Shown: in pieces, positions 31,841-43,050 of the stretch
Layout: every line of letters begins with the position of its first letter
Position numbering within the stretch: the first letter of the stretch is position 1
From: Anomaloglossus baeobatrachus
Taxonomy: Eukaryota; Chordata; Amphibia; Anura; Aromobatidae
DNA length: 64,000 bases
Direction of reading: 5' to 3'
NCBI RefSeq assembly: GCF_048569485.1
Contig: NC_134359.1
Location: 33,043,279 to 33,107,278 of the forward strand
Program-made: the position numbers and the translations under genes
The notes under the pieces: generated by a model
Database searches by the model: none
Seen by the model: the letters and a program-made list of their open reading frames with translations, nothing else
What the model was told of the DNA's origin: nothing

Positions 31841-32915
31841 AGGTCCAGTCACACTAAGCAACTTACCAGCGATCCCAACAACGATGGGGATCGCTGGTAA
31901 GTTGCTAGGAGGTTGCTGGTGAGATGTCACACTGCGACGCTCCAGCGATCCCACCAGCAACCTGACCTGGCAGGGATCGCTGGAGCGTCGCTACACAAGT
32001 TGCTGGTGAGCTCACCAGCAACCAGTGACCAGCCCCCAGCGCCGCGTGGAAGATGCTGCGCTTGGTAACTAAGGTAAATATCGGGTAACCAACCCGATAT
32101 TTACCTTGGTTACCAGCGCACGCAGCTACACGTGCAGAGAGCAGGAAGCAGCGCACACTGAGCGCTGGCTCCCTGCTCTCCTAGTTACAGCACACATCGG
32201 GTTAATTACCCGATGTGTGCTGCAGCTAAATGTGCACAGAGCAGGGAGCAGCGCACAATGCTTAGCGCTGGCTCCTTGCTCTCCTAGTTACAGCACACAT
32301 CGGGTTAATTAACCCGATGTGTGCTGCAGCTACATGTGCACAGAGCAGGGAGCAGCGCACAATGCTTAGCGCTGGCTCCTTGCTCTCCTAGTTACAGCAC
32401 ACATCGGGTTAATTAACCCGATGTGTGCTGCAGCTAAATGTGCACAGAGCAGGGAGCAGCGCACAATGCTTAGCGCTGGCTCCTTGCTCTCCTAGTTACA
32501 GCACACATCGGGTTAATTAACCCGATGTGTGCTGCAGCTACATGTGCACAGAGCAGGAGCCGGCACTGACAGTGAGAGCGGTGGAGGCTGGTATCAAAGG
32601 TAAATATCGGGTAACCAAGGACAGGGCTTCTTGGTTACCCGATGTTTACATTGGTTACCAGCCTCCGCAGAAGCCGGCTCCTGCTGCCTGCACATTTAGT
32701 TGTTGCTGTCTCGCTGTCACACACAGCGATCTGTGCTTCACAGCGGGACAGCAACAACTAAAAAATGGCCCAGGACATTCAGCAACAACCAACGACCTCA
32801 CAGCAGGGGCCAGGTTGTTGCTGGATGTCACACACAGCAACATCGCTAGCAACGTCACAAAAGTTGTTCGTTAGCAGCGATGTTGCTAGCGATGTTGCTT
32901 AGTGTGACGGGGCCT
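31841..32915. mobile_element. MITE of the AGGTCCAGTCACAC family, nested in Tc1
   Basis: Ends AGGTCCAGTCACACTAAGCAAC and, reversed, AGGCCCCGTCACACTAAGCAAC. Perfect TAA duplication at 31838-31840 and 32916-32918. 1075 bp, PIF/Harbinger-like. Two further copies are at 51255-52989 and 51360-52335. Confidence 0.88.
32150..32548. repeat. Minisatellite inside the MITE, about 105-bp unit, about 4 copies
   Basis: Each unit contains the palindrome CGGGTTAATTAACCCG, CAGCACACAT and its complement, then GAGCAGGGAGCAGCGCAC and GCTTAGCGCTGGCTCC. The other MITE copies have about three (51740-52045) and about one (52545-52650) units. Confidence 0.88.
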
Positions 32916-33263
32916 TAAGGTTAGAAGAGGTTGGGTTTTTACAAAGGTGTGACATTTTTATCACCTCATGATAGTGAACAAGCCATAACCCTAACAGGCT
33001 AATTAAAGTCTGAAACAAAGTTATCAAGCACACAAATATCTAAGGGTGCCCAAACTTCTACATCGGCCCATCTTCAGAGATCATTTCATCTTTAACTTGC
33101 ATAACTGTTCACAATAAGTCATTTTGACCAGGGGTGGCCAAACTTTTGCATGCCACTAGATCTGTGGAAGCAGACTTGTATATACGGTATGTGGAAATCC
33201 AGAATTTTTTTTGGACATCTTCCCTTCTCTCGTAGAAAATTTCCTTCCTGCTAAAAGTTGAAT

Positions 33264-33325
33264 CGTTGTTGTTGTTGTTGTTGTTGTTGTTTTTGTGGTT
33301 TTTTTTTTTTTTTGTTGTTTTTTTT
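33264..33325. repeat. (GTT)n and poly-T tract
   Basis: Nine or so GTT units followed by T-rich sequence. Confidence 0.9.
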
Positions 33326-33329
33326 AATT

Positions 33330-35567
33330 TATGTGGTAGTGGTTTTATCCTCCTTCATAAACTTTATCATTTGGTTAAGGATCTTCAGGGCCTCACCTGG
33401 TCATTGTCCTTCAAGAACTTGACCCTTCTTAACTTTCAAAGCTGTAATGAATGGACCATGGGAATTTTCCCATTTTTCGCTCCCTAAGAGTAACAATTGA
33501 GTACAATTAAGGCATGTGATACTCTGATTTTAATTCTGATTATTCCAACATGTTATTAAAGTATAAAATATCCGAAGGAAAAAAAAGTCTTATTAGCTGT
33601 TCTGTTGCCTGTATAATAAGGGCGGGGAGGAGGATAAAACAAAGATCTGCAGTGTTTCTCCCAAGACAATATATTCCCCGTCAACAACGGTGGCAAGAAC
33701 AAAGTCCGTCTGGTGTAATTATAGTGTAATGTTCTGCAATTGTACAGAGGGAGCTGTGAAAAACGTGGTCACTTCCAAATTTTATAAATTTATGACTGTA
33801 TTGTATATTGTGACCATTTTTAAAGACAATGTCACCTTTAAGAAAACGATATTAGAATTACATAACCCCAGCACAAAATACATCTGAACCAGGTGGCTGC
33901 CAGACCAGCTGTTAAACAGAGTTTTTTTTTACAAACTTCAACTGTCATGGCGGCGTCGGGATCTGTTCAGACTACTAAATTCTGACACTTGCCTGATAAC
34001 TTCTGTGGTGTGTGATCAACACTGGCAGACCTGCAGAGTGGTAGTTCATAGTCTGCATGTTAGTCTCCTTTGATCACATTGTATGGAGGAGCCAATTACA
34101 TCTGCTCCCCTCCTGTATATGCTGGCTAGAACCTTCCACCTATGCCAGCTATAGTTTACTTTTGTCTTGATCACAACACCTCACCAGGCCAGCAATCTGG
34201 TGATTGTGGTACTTGTTGCAGTGAGCGGGTTGTTGAGTTAACCCTTTAGTTTCAACCTTTCTGCTCTTGCTCTTCTCCTGAGTTTCTCAATGTTTATTCC
34301 TGTGTGTGCAGTGGGTCAGAATTTTGTTTTTTCCTTGTCTGTCTTTATCTGTATTTCCATTTCACTTCTCTCCCTTCCTGCTGGGAGGGGATAATTGGAT
34401 CATAGCCAGATACATGACTCAGTCATCTTCGCTATCAATGTAACCCTGAGGTTAGGGACAGCCTAGGGTGCACACTAGCGTGAGGGAAAGCATAGGAGCC
34501 CCTGTCCCTCGTTATCCTACAGTCGCATCATGACAGCAACACCTACTGAACTTACTACTACTTGTGCCGGCTACCTGGGCACCTCTCTTCTAAAGTAGGT
34601 CCTTTCACATGTAATGTGCTATCCGCCATGATGTCGTAAGAGCTTACTGATCAGAAGAGGTTCCAGGATGCCAGCTGGTAGTAGGAAGGTCAACTTTGCC
34701 AGTTGTCTTTGGTCTTGCGAATCATTTTGCTCAACTCTAGCTCTCCTCCAACATCATATATCAAACAGTGATATTTTCTAGGTCTTTCTATCTGCTTAAA
34801 ACCACGTAAATGCTCAGTGAAGTAGTTGGGTGAGATGGTTGTAGCGATTAATAACTTGTGTACGGCCAGCTTTAGTATAGGCGGATGGACAGTAGATCGG
34901 TGGGCATCCTACTACCAGGACCTGTGCTATTGGTTGATTCATTTGGCCTCAATTTTGTTGGTCTAGAGCCCTGACATTCATGGTTTGACAGGCGCAAACA
35001 TACTATTATTATTACTGCAGTGTAAAATGTTCAGAGTTCGCTGCTTTCCAGGGACTTCAGTCGTATACATTAGATTATTGGTGGCCAAAACCACCAGTTT
35101 CAGCAGGACTACTCTATGTAGCGATATCCTGACTTTTCCCAAAGAGCAGATGGCTGTAGAAGGGTCAGCGACTTTTTCTACTTTCAGCTAAGCTATATAT
35201 GCAAATTATGCAGCAGGTCAGGAGAAATACTGTCAGCTGACATGTAAAGTATGTGACCAGCTTTTAGTATCAGGAGTAGACATCACTCTTTGCATTTCTT
35301 ATTTATGTAAATGTTCCAGGCGGTTTGCCAACATTGTCTTCGAGAACTCGTAGACCCTTGACTTCGGGCTAGTAATAGATTTCAAGGGTTCTTCTTGATA
35401 TTAAAGTTCATATCTATTGGACTAAATCATCTGATACTGGCAGGATGGGATGACCAGAATGTGTATGGGGGGACTACTGACTCTCCCCTTAGAATATGCC
35501 ATAACTGTCAGATGCTGGGACTAGCAATAATCTGAGAAAGAAAAGGGAAAATCTGCGCATCCGTTGA
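33330..35567. other. 2.2 kb without recognised elements
   Basis: No terminal repeats, tandem arrays or coding frames above about 70 codons. This is the longest single-copy-looking stretch and may be plain host intergenic or intronic DNA. Confidence 0.4.
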
Positions 35568-35713
35568 TCGACCAAGGTCCAGGAAGCGATTTGAGTTTGA
35601 GCTAAAAGCTCCTTCCTGAGGACAATTCACATTGTGATTGTCCTGAAGAAGGAGCTTTTAGCTCTGAAATGCGTAGACTTAATCACTTCTAGTCTTCATC
35701 CTGGACCTTGGTC
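35568..35713. repeat. Long hairpin with GAAATGCGTAG motif
   Basis: GACCAAGGTCCAGGA (35570) pairs with TCCTGGACCTTGGTC (about 35698-35712), and inside it GAGCTAAAAGCTCCTTC pairs with GAAGGAGCTTTTAGCTC. A motif of the form AAGGAGC...CTGAAATGCGTAG is related to words near 2345-2370 and 5860-5880. Confidence 0.75.
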
Positions 35714-36090
35714 ATATGTCGGCACAGATTTACACTTTCCTTTCTTCAGTTTATTGCTGATTCCACGTGGATCTGCTGCAGCCCATTATGCTGTTTTAGT
35801 TATTGTGACTCTTGCGGACCCTATGAGGGGCGCCTCTCCTCGCTTAATCCCAATTTATTAGTGTGGGTAAGACCCTATTTGTGCTTTCTTCTTTTTCCAG
35901 TGTCTCCAGGTACTGGAATTAAACATCCATCTCAAGAGCTGGGCTCTGTTGCTTTATGCCTGGGAATAGAGAGGTGGCCGTGTATGAGGCTTTTTTTTCA
36001 TTCATTTTTATAGGGGTTCCTAAAATTATAGAGCTTATTGCTCTGGCAGTTTTTGGAACTTGCATATAGGCAAAGGGAAAGAACCGCACA

Positions 36091-36622
36091 TCTCGTTCCC
36101 ATCTTCTCGTTCCCATCTTCTCGTTTCCATCTTCTCGTTTCCATCTTCTCGTTTCCATCTTCTCGTTTCCATCTTCTCGTTTCCATCTTCTCGTTTCCAT
36201 CTTCTCGTTTCCATCTTCTCGTTTCCATCTTCTCGTTTCCATCTTCTCGTTTCCATCTTCTCGTTTCCATCTTCTCGTTTCCATCTTCTCGTTTCCATCT
36301 TCTCGTTCCCATCTTCTCGTTCCCATCTTCTCGTTCCCATCTTCTCGTTCCCATCTTCTCGTTCCCATCTTCTCGTTCCCATCTTCTCGTTCCCATCTTC
36401 TCGTTCCCATCTTCTCGTTCCCATCTTCTCGTTCCCATCTTCTCGTTCCCATTTCTCGTTCCCATCTTCTCGGTTCCCATCTTCTCGTTCCCATCTTCTC
36501 GTTCCCATCTTCTCGTTCCCATCTTCTCGTTCCCATCTTCTCGTTCCCATCTTCTCGTTCCCATCTTCTCGTTCCCATCTTCTCGTTGCCATCTTCTCGT
36601 TGCCATCTTCTCGTTGCCATCT
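36091..36622. repeat. Minisatellite, 14-bp unit, about 38 copies
   Basis: Unit CCATCTTCTCGTTT and variants. Variants are in blocks: TTTCC units at about 36120-36300, TTCCC units at about 36303-36590, then three TTGCC units. 14 is not a multiple of three and the unit lacks stops, so all three frames on each side stay open (up to 276 codons). None is a gene. Confidence 0.97.
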
Positions 36623-37348
36623 CATTCCACCTCTCCATTCCCAAGCGATGCACATCAAGGCACCTATTGGCAAAATAAGAGACACAAACCCAACAGTAGA
36701 ACCATCATCTTTCGGACAGTTTGATAGTAATGTCCCATTGGAAGCTATATTTGCAGGAGCCCCTGTAATGTGCTGCTCAGAAGGGGGCCCCACAGGTCAA
36801 GACCCCGAAGACACATTGATGGCTTATCCTAAGCAGGAGAATAGAGGAAAGGCAATCTGCCGTCTTTATGTGAGTGTTACGTGTTCATAACCACTACACA
36901 TGGCCTCCGGATTAGTTTTCTCACAAAAGCTGGAATTCTTACACAGGTATTAATCAGCGTAGAAATATAATACACGAGGGCTTGGTTAAGTGTGACTGCT
37001 TCATTCAGCATGAAATTCTGGCACAGACCCGTACACCACAAATAATACAAGGGGTCAAAATTCACTCGGGCTGCATCTGTAAATATAGGCGATTTGTGCC
37101 GAGCAGCAAGTGTGTTCCTAAGCCCGTAATCCGTCTCCTATTGTGTGAGGGATCGGTCACCTCTCACAGAACATTCCTTATAGAATGAATTATTCATCCT
37201 GTATGTAAATGCACCATTTAATCCCTCTCAGGTGCGCCCTCCGTGAACCAGGGCCTGTTCCTCACTGAGAGACTCTCTTCACAAAGTCGAATTTTTGGAT
37301 TGGAATTTCTAGAAGGTATTACAAGTTTGCTAGTTTCCAAAAATATGT
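36623..37348. other. No gene seen
   Basis: Single-copy-like sequence; no recognised element. Confidence 0.4.
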
Positions 37349-37352
37349 TTAA

Positions 37353-38036
37353 AGGGAACCTGTCAGGTGTAAAATGCCCCCGGAATCACGAGCAGTTCTG
37401 GGTGTATATTGCCAATCCTTGCCTAACTGTCCCTGTATCTAGTAGCATAGATAAAGAGATTTATAGAAAAAGTATTGCTAAAGATTCTTTATCATATGCT
37501 AATGAGGCTAGGGACTAGTCCCAAGGGCGGTATTTCCCAAGACTAGTCCGTCCTCTTAGCATGTAAGCACACCCGCTGGGGCGTGCTAACATGCCACTTA
37601 ATGCACCATCACCAGCGGTGACGTGCGTACCTGTGTCCACCGTCTGTGCTGTTCAGAAGTCCTGGCACTTTCCGGTGATGCACACTAGACCTCGCCGAAC
37701 CTACTGCGCATGACTGGAAGTGCGGTGACTTCTGAACCATGGAGACTGCGAACACCGGTATGCGCGTCACCGCTGGTGATGCTGCATTGACTAGCATGAT
37801 AGCACGCCCCTGTTGGTTTGCTACCATGCCTAGAGGGTGGACTAGTCAGGGGAAGTAATGTTCTTGCGACTAGTCAACGCGCTCATAGGCATATCATAAA
37901 GGATCTTTAGAAATACTTTTTCTATTGATCTCTTTATCTATGCTAGTGTATACAGGGATAGTTAGGCAGGGATTAGCAATATGCACCCAGAACTTGCTCG
38001 TGGTGCTGGGTGCTTATTGGACCTGACAGGTTCCCT
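37353..38036. mobile_element. Palindromic TTAA MITE
   Basis: Ends AGGGAACCTGTCAGGT and ACCTGACAGGTTCCCT, flanked by TTAA at 37349-37352 and 38037-38040. The arms pair for roughly 200 bases each side (for example GATAAAGAGAT near 37449 with ATCTCTTTATC near 37930). TTAA targets point to Kolobok or piggyBac machinery; no transposase here. Confidence 0.85.
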
Positions 38037-38040
38037 TTAA

Positions 38041-38986
38041 TATAAACAAAAACAAATTTCTGTACTTCAAGGGATTGTCCAGGATAAAAAAAAAAGGCTG
38101 CCATCTTCAAAACACAGGTTACATCCACATTGTACCGTGAATCTCAGCCACTTTTACTTCAATGCAGATGAGCTGCAGCCATGTTATATACAATGCCACT
38201 AAAACGTTTTTTTTTTCTTGTTCTCCAGGAGAAAATTCTGAAATAAAATTAACGGCTAGGTTGTGAATGGAATGTTCGTTTTTATTTCTCTCATCATTAT
38301 TACTGGAGTGCCTTGCCTATGGAGTTTTTTCACTTTTGACCTCCCCCCTTGTGGACTTATGGACTCTTTTTTTCTAACCATTAGCTAACAGGTTGCAGTA
38401 AAATCAAACTTGGTGCTTGCTCACATGACCATATAAATCGGACGGCGTTATTTTTTTCTTTTTCATATTGATAGCACAATGTTTTTCAATGGGGACAGTG
38501 CTGGTGACCGATTATTTTTCACAAACAATGTCTGCAGACCAAAAAAAAATAGCAGCCTCTTGGGGATTTCAGATAACACTTCGCCCATTCAAGTCTATGG
38601 GTGCGTGGAAAACATTGCACTGCACCTTGATGACATCCATGTGCAGTCTGAATTCCGCCATCACAGACACGATGGAGAACATGGAGAAATTTGTTCTCCT
38701 TCTTACAGTGAGCTTGGATGAAAGAGTTGGATCACACTAAACAGACACTCAGATCAGAGTTTGCCCAGAGTGTCGTCAGCAAAATGGGCCTAACTCTCTC
38801 ACATTAGAAAAGTCTACACTGGTCTTAGAAGGAGCTGCTTCCTTCCAGGCTTCATCATCTGGAACTAAAAAGTAGACGCCATTTCTTAAAACCTTTTATA
38901 AGTCAAATAGCGGGCCGGTCTGGAGTTTTAAGGCATGAAGGATCCAGGTGCAGATATGTCTGCAATACCCTCATCTGAAACCACCC
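38041..38986. other. No gene seen; MITE-like patch
   Basis: 38400-38740 includes CAAGTCTATGGGTGCG, also found at 26190, so it belongs to a MITE family. Ends unclear. Confidence 0.4.
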
Positions 38987-38990
38987 TTAA

Positions 38991-39710
38991 AGGGAACCTG
39001 TCACCAATTTTTTCCCTATTAAACCAAAAATATCACCTTCTGCAGCTCCTGGGCTGCTTTCTAGGAAGGTGCACCTTATTTTCTGCCCCCCCCCCTTGCA
39101 GACCTCTAAAAGAACTTATAAAATATTACCAATTCCTATGCAAATGAGTTTGGTTGGCAAGATGGGCGGGCTCTAATTGGTCTTTGGTCTCCCCTCCTGC
39201 TGCTGTTTCGCCGTCCCCCAGTCATGATTTACATGGATGATGCCGTCTCGCGCGAGCGCCGGTGATATATGTTGCACAGGCACGAGATTATGGGCGGCGC
39301 TGTATATGACCCTTACCAGTATCATCCTCATACCCGCCCATAATCTCGCACCTGCTCAATTACATCACCGGCGCTCGCCGGCGAGGGAAAACTTATGCTC
39401 AGGCCCGCGATAGGGGCACAGCGAAATGCGCCCTGCGCGAGACTCCAGCAGCATGGGGCGGCATCATCCATGTAAATCATGACTGGGGACGGCGAACAGC
39501 GGCAGGAGGGGGGCAGGAGCCGAATTAGTGCCAGCCCATCTTCCCAACCAACCTCATTTGCATAGGAAACTGTAAAATTTTATAAAGTTCTTTTAGGGGT
39601 CTGCAAGGGGGGGGCCAGCAACAAGGTGCACCTTCCTAGAAAGCAGCCCAGGAGCTGCAGAAGGTGATATTTTTGGTTTAATAGGGGAAAAACTAGTGAC
39701 AGGTTCCTTT
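38991..39710. mobile_element. Palindromic TTAA MITE, second copy type
   Basis: Left end AGGGAACCTGTCACC after TTAA (38987-38990); right end GTGACAGGTTCCTTT before TTAA (39711-39714). The arms carry AAAAATATCACCTTCTGCAG and its complement and GGAAGGTGCACCTT with its complement. Different interior from 37353-38036 but the same outermost 13 bases. Confidence 0.85.
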
Positions 39711-40264
39711 TTAAAACTGATTTTGCTTAGACATAAGGCAGCTGCTTTTTTGCACGGTTTTATCATAGCACAACTCCAACCATTCTATTTGCCTAATTTG
39801 CCATTAATTGTAGTCATTAGTCCTGCGGTCTGGTGACAAATTCTAGACAAAAAGACTGACTGCACTCCCAAAATGCAGTCTGAACAGATGCAAAAGTGAA
39901 CATCACATAAAAAAGGATAGTTGGACTCTGAAAAGAATACAGATATGCATTTCTGCTATTGAATTTAGGAAAAATTGAGATATTTAGCATATAAAATGGC
40001 TATTTTCATATCTGCCCAGTAGCCACGTCAAGGCATACCTCATTACTGGGAACCTACACTAAACTAAAGCCTCTCTCTCGGTTTAAAAAATCTAGCTGCA
40101 ATCTAAGTTTTTGCCATCTTTGTATGGATTTTCCCATTTCACGGTTCCATGCTCACTTCTGGTTTGGAACAATTTTCTTCTTCTAGAAAGACTGGATTTC
40201 TAGGACTATAAAAATGAAGTAAAGATTAGTTGAGCAAGAAATTTATTTGACCAAATGGTGCCGG

Positions 40265-40620
40265 CATTAGTTGTCATAATGTGGGCATACAGTATTACAC
40301 TTGCCGTGAACAAGTAAACAGCTGCACTCTGAAATGCTAAGGCATGCAAACATTGGGTACAGGAATTTGGACATGCATTACTTCTAAGGAAATAAATTTA
40401 AAAATTGCACCTGTTCACACTTATCTGTTAGGAAGTGCAGTCCTGTTTTTCCATTTGTAAACTGCTCCATGGAATAAGCCTTGAACAAATAAACAGCTGC
40501 ACTCTGAAATTGCAAATTGAAAATTGGTCAAAATTGCACCTGTTCACACTCATCTGTTAGGAAGTGCTGTCTTTTTTTTTTTTTCTCATTTGTAAACTGC
40601 TTTATGGAATCACATCCATT
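40265..40620. repeat. Local direct duplication
   Basis: ACAGCTGCACTCTGAAAT near 40319 recurs near 40494, and AATTGCACCTGTTCACAC near 40403 recurs near 40532 with TCTGTTAGGAAGTGC. The offset falls from 175 to 129 bases, so the second copy lost about 46 bases. 39715-40264 holds nothing recognised. Confidence 0.7.
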
Positions 40621-40689
40621 TTCTGGCAACAGCGCAAGTCCCAATTACTTATTAGTAAGACCTGAGATAATTATGGATGGTTGGTTATT

Positions 40690-40800
40690 AGGGATGAGTG
40701 AATACCCTAATATTCGCTTTGCCGAATATCCGGCGAATACGTCACCGCTATTTGACTATTCGCGAATATTCGACGCCCAATGTAAGTCTACAGGAAGCCA
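40690..40800. repeat. GATGAGTGAATA-type dispersed repeat
   Basis: GGATGAGTGAATACCC followed by imperfect palindromes around CGAATATCCGGCGAATA and TCGCGAATATTCG. Its opening resembles the unit of the 47-bp satellite at 59391 (GTGATGAGCGGGCAC). Confidence 0.4.
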
Positions 40801-40869
40801 GAATAACTTCACGTTGGACCTAACGGGGACCTGTGGTGACTGAGGAAAAGGCAGAAACAGTCCGGGCAC

Positions 40870-41124
40870 AGTCTCTTTCTCTCTTTCTCTCTTTCTCTCT
40901 TTCTCTCTTTCTCTCTTCTCTCTTTCTCTCTTTCTCTCTTTCTCTCTTTCTCTTTCTTTCTCTTTCTTTCTCTTTCTTTCTCTTTCTTTCTCTCTTTCTT
41001 TCTCTCTTTCTTTCTCTCTTTTCTTTCTCTCTTTCTTTTCTCTCTCTTTCTCTCTTTCTCGCTCTTTCTCTCTCTTTCTCCTCTTTCTCTCTCTTTCTCT
41101 CTCTCTCTCTTTCTTCTTTCTCTC

Positions 41125-41159
<35 letters not shown>

Positions 41160-41300
41160 CTCTCTTTCTCTCTCTTTCCTCTCTCTTTCTCTCTTCTTTC
41201 TCTCTCTTTCTCTCTCTTTCTCTCTCTTCTCTCTTTCTCTCTCTTTCCTCTCTTTCTCTCTCTTTCTCTTTCTTTCTCTCTCTTTCTCTTTCTTTTCTCT
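40870..41300. repeat. Polypyrimidine (CTTT/CTCT)n tract
   Basis: Over 430 bases of C and T with a single G, running into the assembly gap. The long frames of Ser/Phe/Leu or Arg/Lys/Glu on either strand are artefacts. Confidence 0.97.
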
Positions 41301-41500
41301 NNNNNNNNNNNNNNNNNNNNNNNNNNNNNNNNNNNNNNNNNNNNNNNNNNNNNNNNNNNNNNNNNNNNNNNNNNNNNNNNNNNNNNNNNNNNNNNNNNNN
41401 NNNNNNNNNNNNNNNNNNNNNNNNNNNNNNNNNNNNNNNNNNNNNNNNNNNNNNNNNNNNNNNNNNNNNNNNNNNNNNNNNNNNNNNNNNNNNNNNNNNN
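41301..41500. other. Assembly gap, 200 N
   Basis: A block of 200 N, a round number that suggests a placeholder of unknown true length. Confidence 0.99.
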
Positions 41501-41673
41501 AATCCGATGCACCAGCGCTGAGAAACCGAGCATTGAAGCAACATGCAAATTAGCCAGGAAGTGCACTGGAGGTGTGATGGTTCACTTGGAGTACATTGAC
41601 ACGCCCCTAATACATGTCCTGGCTAATTTGCATATGCTTGAAAGCTTGATTTCTCTGCGATGGTACATCGGAT
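41501..41673. repeat. Inverted repeat beside the gap
   Basis: AATCCGATGCACCA at 41501 pairs with TGGTACATCGGATT at about 41660, and CATGCAAATTAGCCAGGA pairs with TCCTGGCTAATTTGCATA. A short fold-back element whose left flank may lie in the gap. Confidence 0.7.
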
Positions 41674-41877
41674 TGCTACAAAATAGGTATAATTTTTTAT
41701 TGTACTAGGATCTATACAGTCACATCACTGGTTTCATTACTAAAACTAAAATAGTCTTGAGAGGTTTCTTTGAGATGTTTCTTGATCTGATGTTCAGCAC
41801 AGCTTCAATGATCAGCTATAATCTTTCTGAAGGTGAAATGCTTTGTTACATGGCAGACATTCAAATTAATAACCATC

Positions 41878-43050
41878 TAGCACCTGGACATGCCGAGTCT
41901 ATTCACCATCCAGGTAATACCTGGACATGCCGAGTGTATTCACCATCCGGGTAGTACCTGGACATGCCGAGTGTATTCACCATCCGGGTAGTACCTGGAC
42001 ATGCCGAGTCTATTCACCATCCGGGTAGTACCTGGACATGCCGAGTGTATTCACCATCCGGGTAGTACCTGGACATGCCGAGTGTATTCACCATCCGGGT
42101 AGTACCTGGACATGCCGAGTGTATTCACCATCCGGGTAGTACCTGGACATGCCGAGTCTATTCACCATCCGGGTAGTACCTGGACATGCCGAGTGTATTC
42201 ACCATCCGGGTAGTACCTGGACATGCCGAGTGTATTCACCATCCGGGTAGTACCTGGACATGCCAAGTGTATTCACCATCCGGGTAGTACCTGGACATGC
42301 CGAGTGTATTCATCCGGGTAGTACCTGGACATGCCAAGTGTATTCACCATCCGGGTAGTACCTGGACATGCCGAGTCTATTCATCCGGGTAGTACCTGGA
42401 CATGCCAAGTGTATTCACCATCCGGGTAGTACCTGGACATGCCGAGTGTATTCACCATCCGGGTAGTACCTAGACATGCCGAATCTATTCACCATCCGGG
42501 TAGTACCTGGACATGCCAAGTGTATTCACCATCCGGGTAGTACCTGGACATGCCGAGTGTATTCACCATCCGGGTAGTACCTAGACATGCCGAATCTATT
42601 CACCATCCGGGTAGTACCTGGACATGCCGAGTCTATTAATCCGGGTAGTACCTGGACATGCCGAGTCTATTAATCCGGGTAGTACCTGGACATGCCGAGT
42701 GTATTCACCATCCGGGTAGTACCTGGACATGCCGAGTCTATTAATCCGGGTAGTACCTGGACATGCCGAGTGTATTCACCATCCGGGTAGTACCTAGACA
42801 TGCTGAATCTATTCACCATCCGGGTAGTACCTGGACATGCCGAGTCTATTCACCATCCGGGTAGTACCTGGACATGCCGAGTGTATTCACCATCCGGGTA
42901 GTATCTGGACATGCCGAGTGTATTCACCATCCGGGTAGTATCTGGACATGCCGAGTCTATTCACCATCCGGGTGGTACCTTGACATGCAGAGTCGTAGTC
43001 TATTCACCGTCTGGGTAGTACCTGGACACGCTGAGTCTATTAATCATCTG
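41878..43050. repeat. Minisatellite, 37-bp unit, about 31 copies
   Basis: Unit TACCTGGACATGCCGAGTGT plus ATTCACCATCCGGGTAG. Variants differ at GTGT/GTCT, CCGAG/CCAAG, CTGG/CTAG, and short units lack CACC (ATTAATCC). The edge near 42960-43050 is more diverged. Confidence 0.97.

Larger units (their letters stand above)
30713..33156 (-). mobile_element. Tc1-like transposon, decayed, split by a MITE
   Basis: Terminal repeats CAGTGGCATGCAAAAGTTTG (left) and, reversed, GTGGCATGCAAAAGTTTGGC (right) extend about 38 bp. TA flanks at 30711-30712 and 33157-33158. The transposase remnant is on the minus strand. Without the nested MITE (31841-32915) the element would be about 1.37 kb, near the usual Tc1 size. 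Confidence 0.85.

Noticed and set aside
35919-36890. Open frames of 200-276 codons on both strands
   Set aside because: They are readings of a 14-bp tandem repeat that lacks stops in every frame; no non-repetitive coding part.
40756-41708. Frames of 248-291 codons of Arg/Lys/Glu or Ser/Phe/Leu
   Set aside because: They cover the polypyrimidine tract and pass through 200 N; not coding.
41878-43050. CRISPR-like array
   Set aside because: Units follow head to tail with no unique spacers, and the window is eukaryotic; this is a minisatellite. The same applies to the 36-, 37-, 47- and 105-bp arrays.
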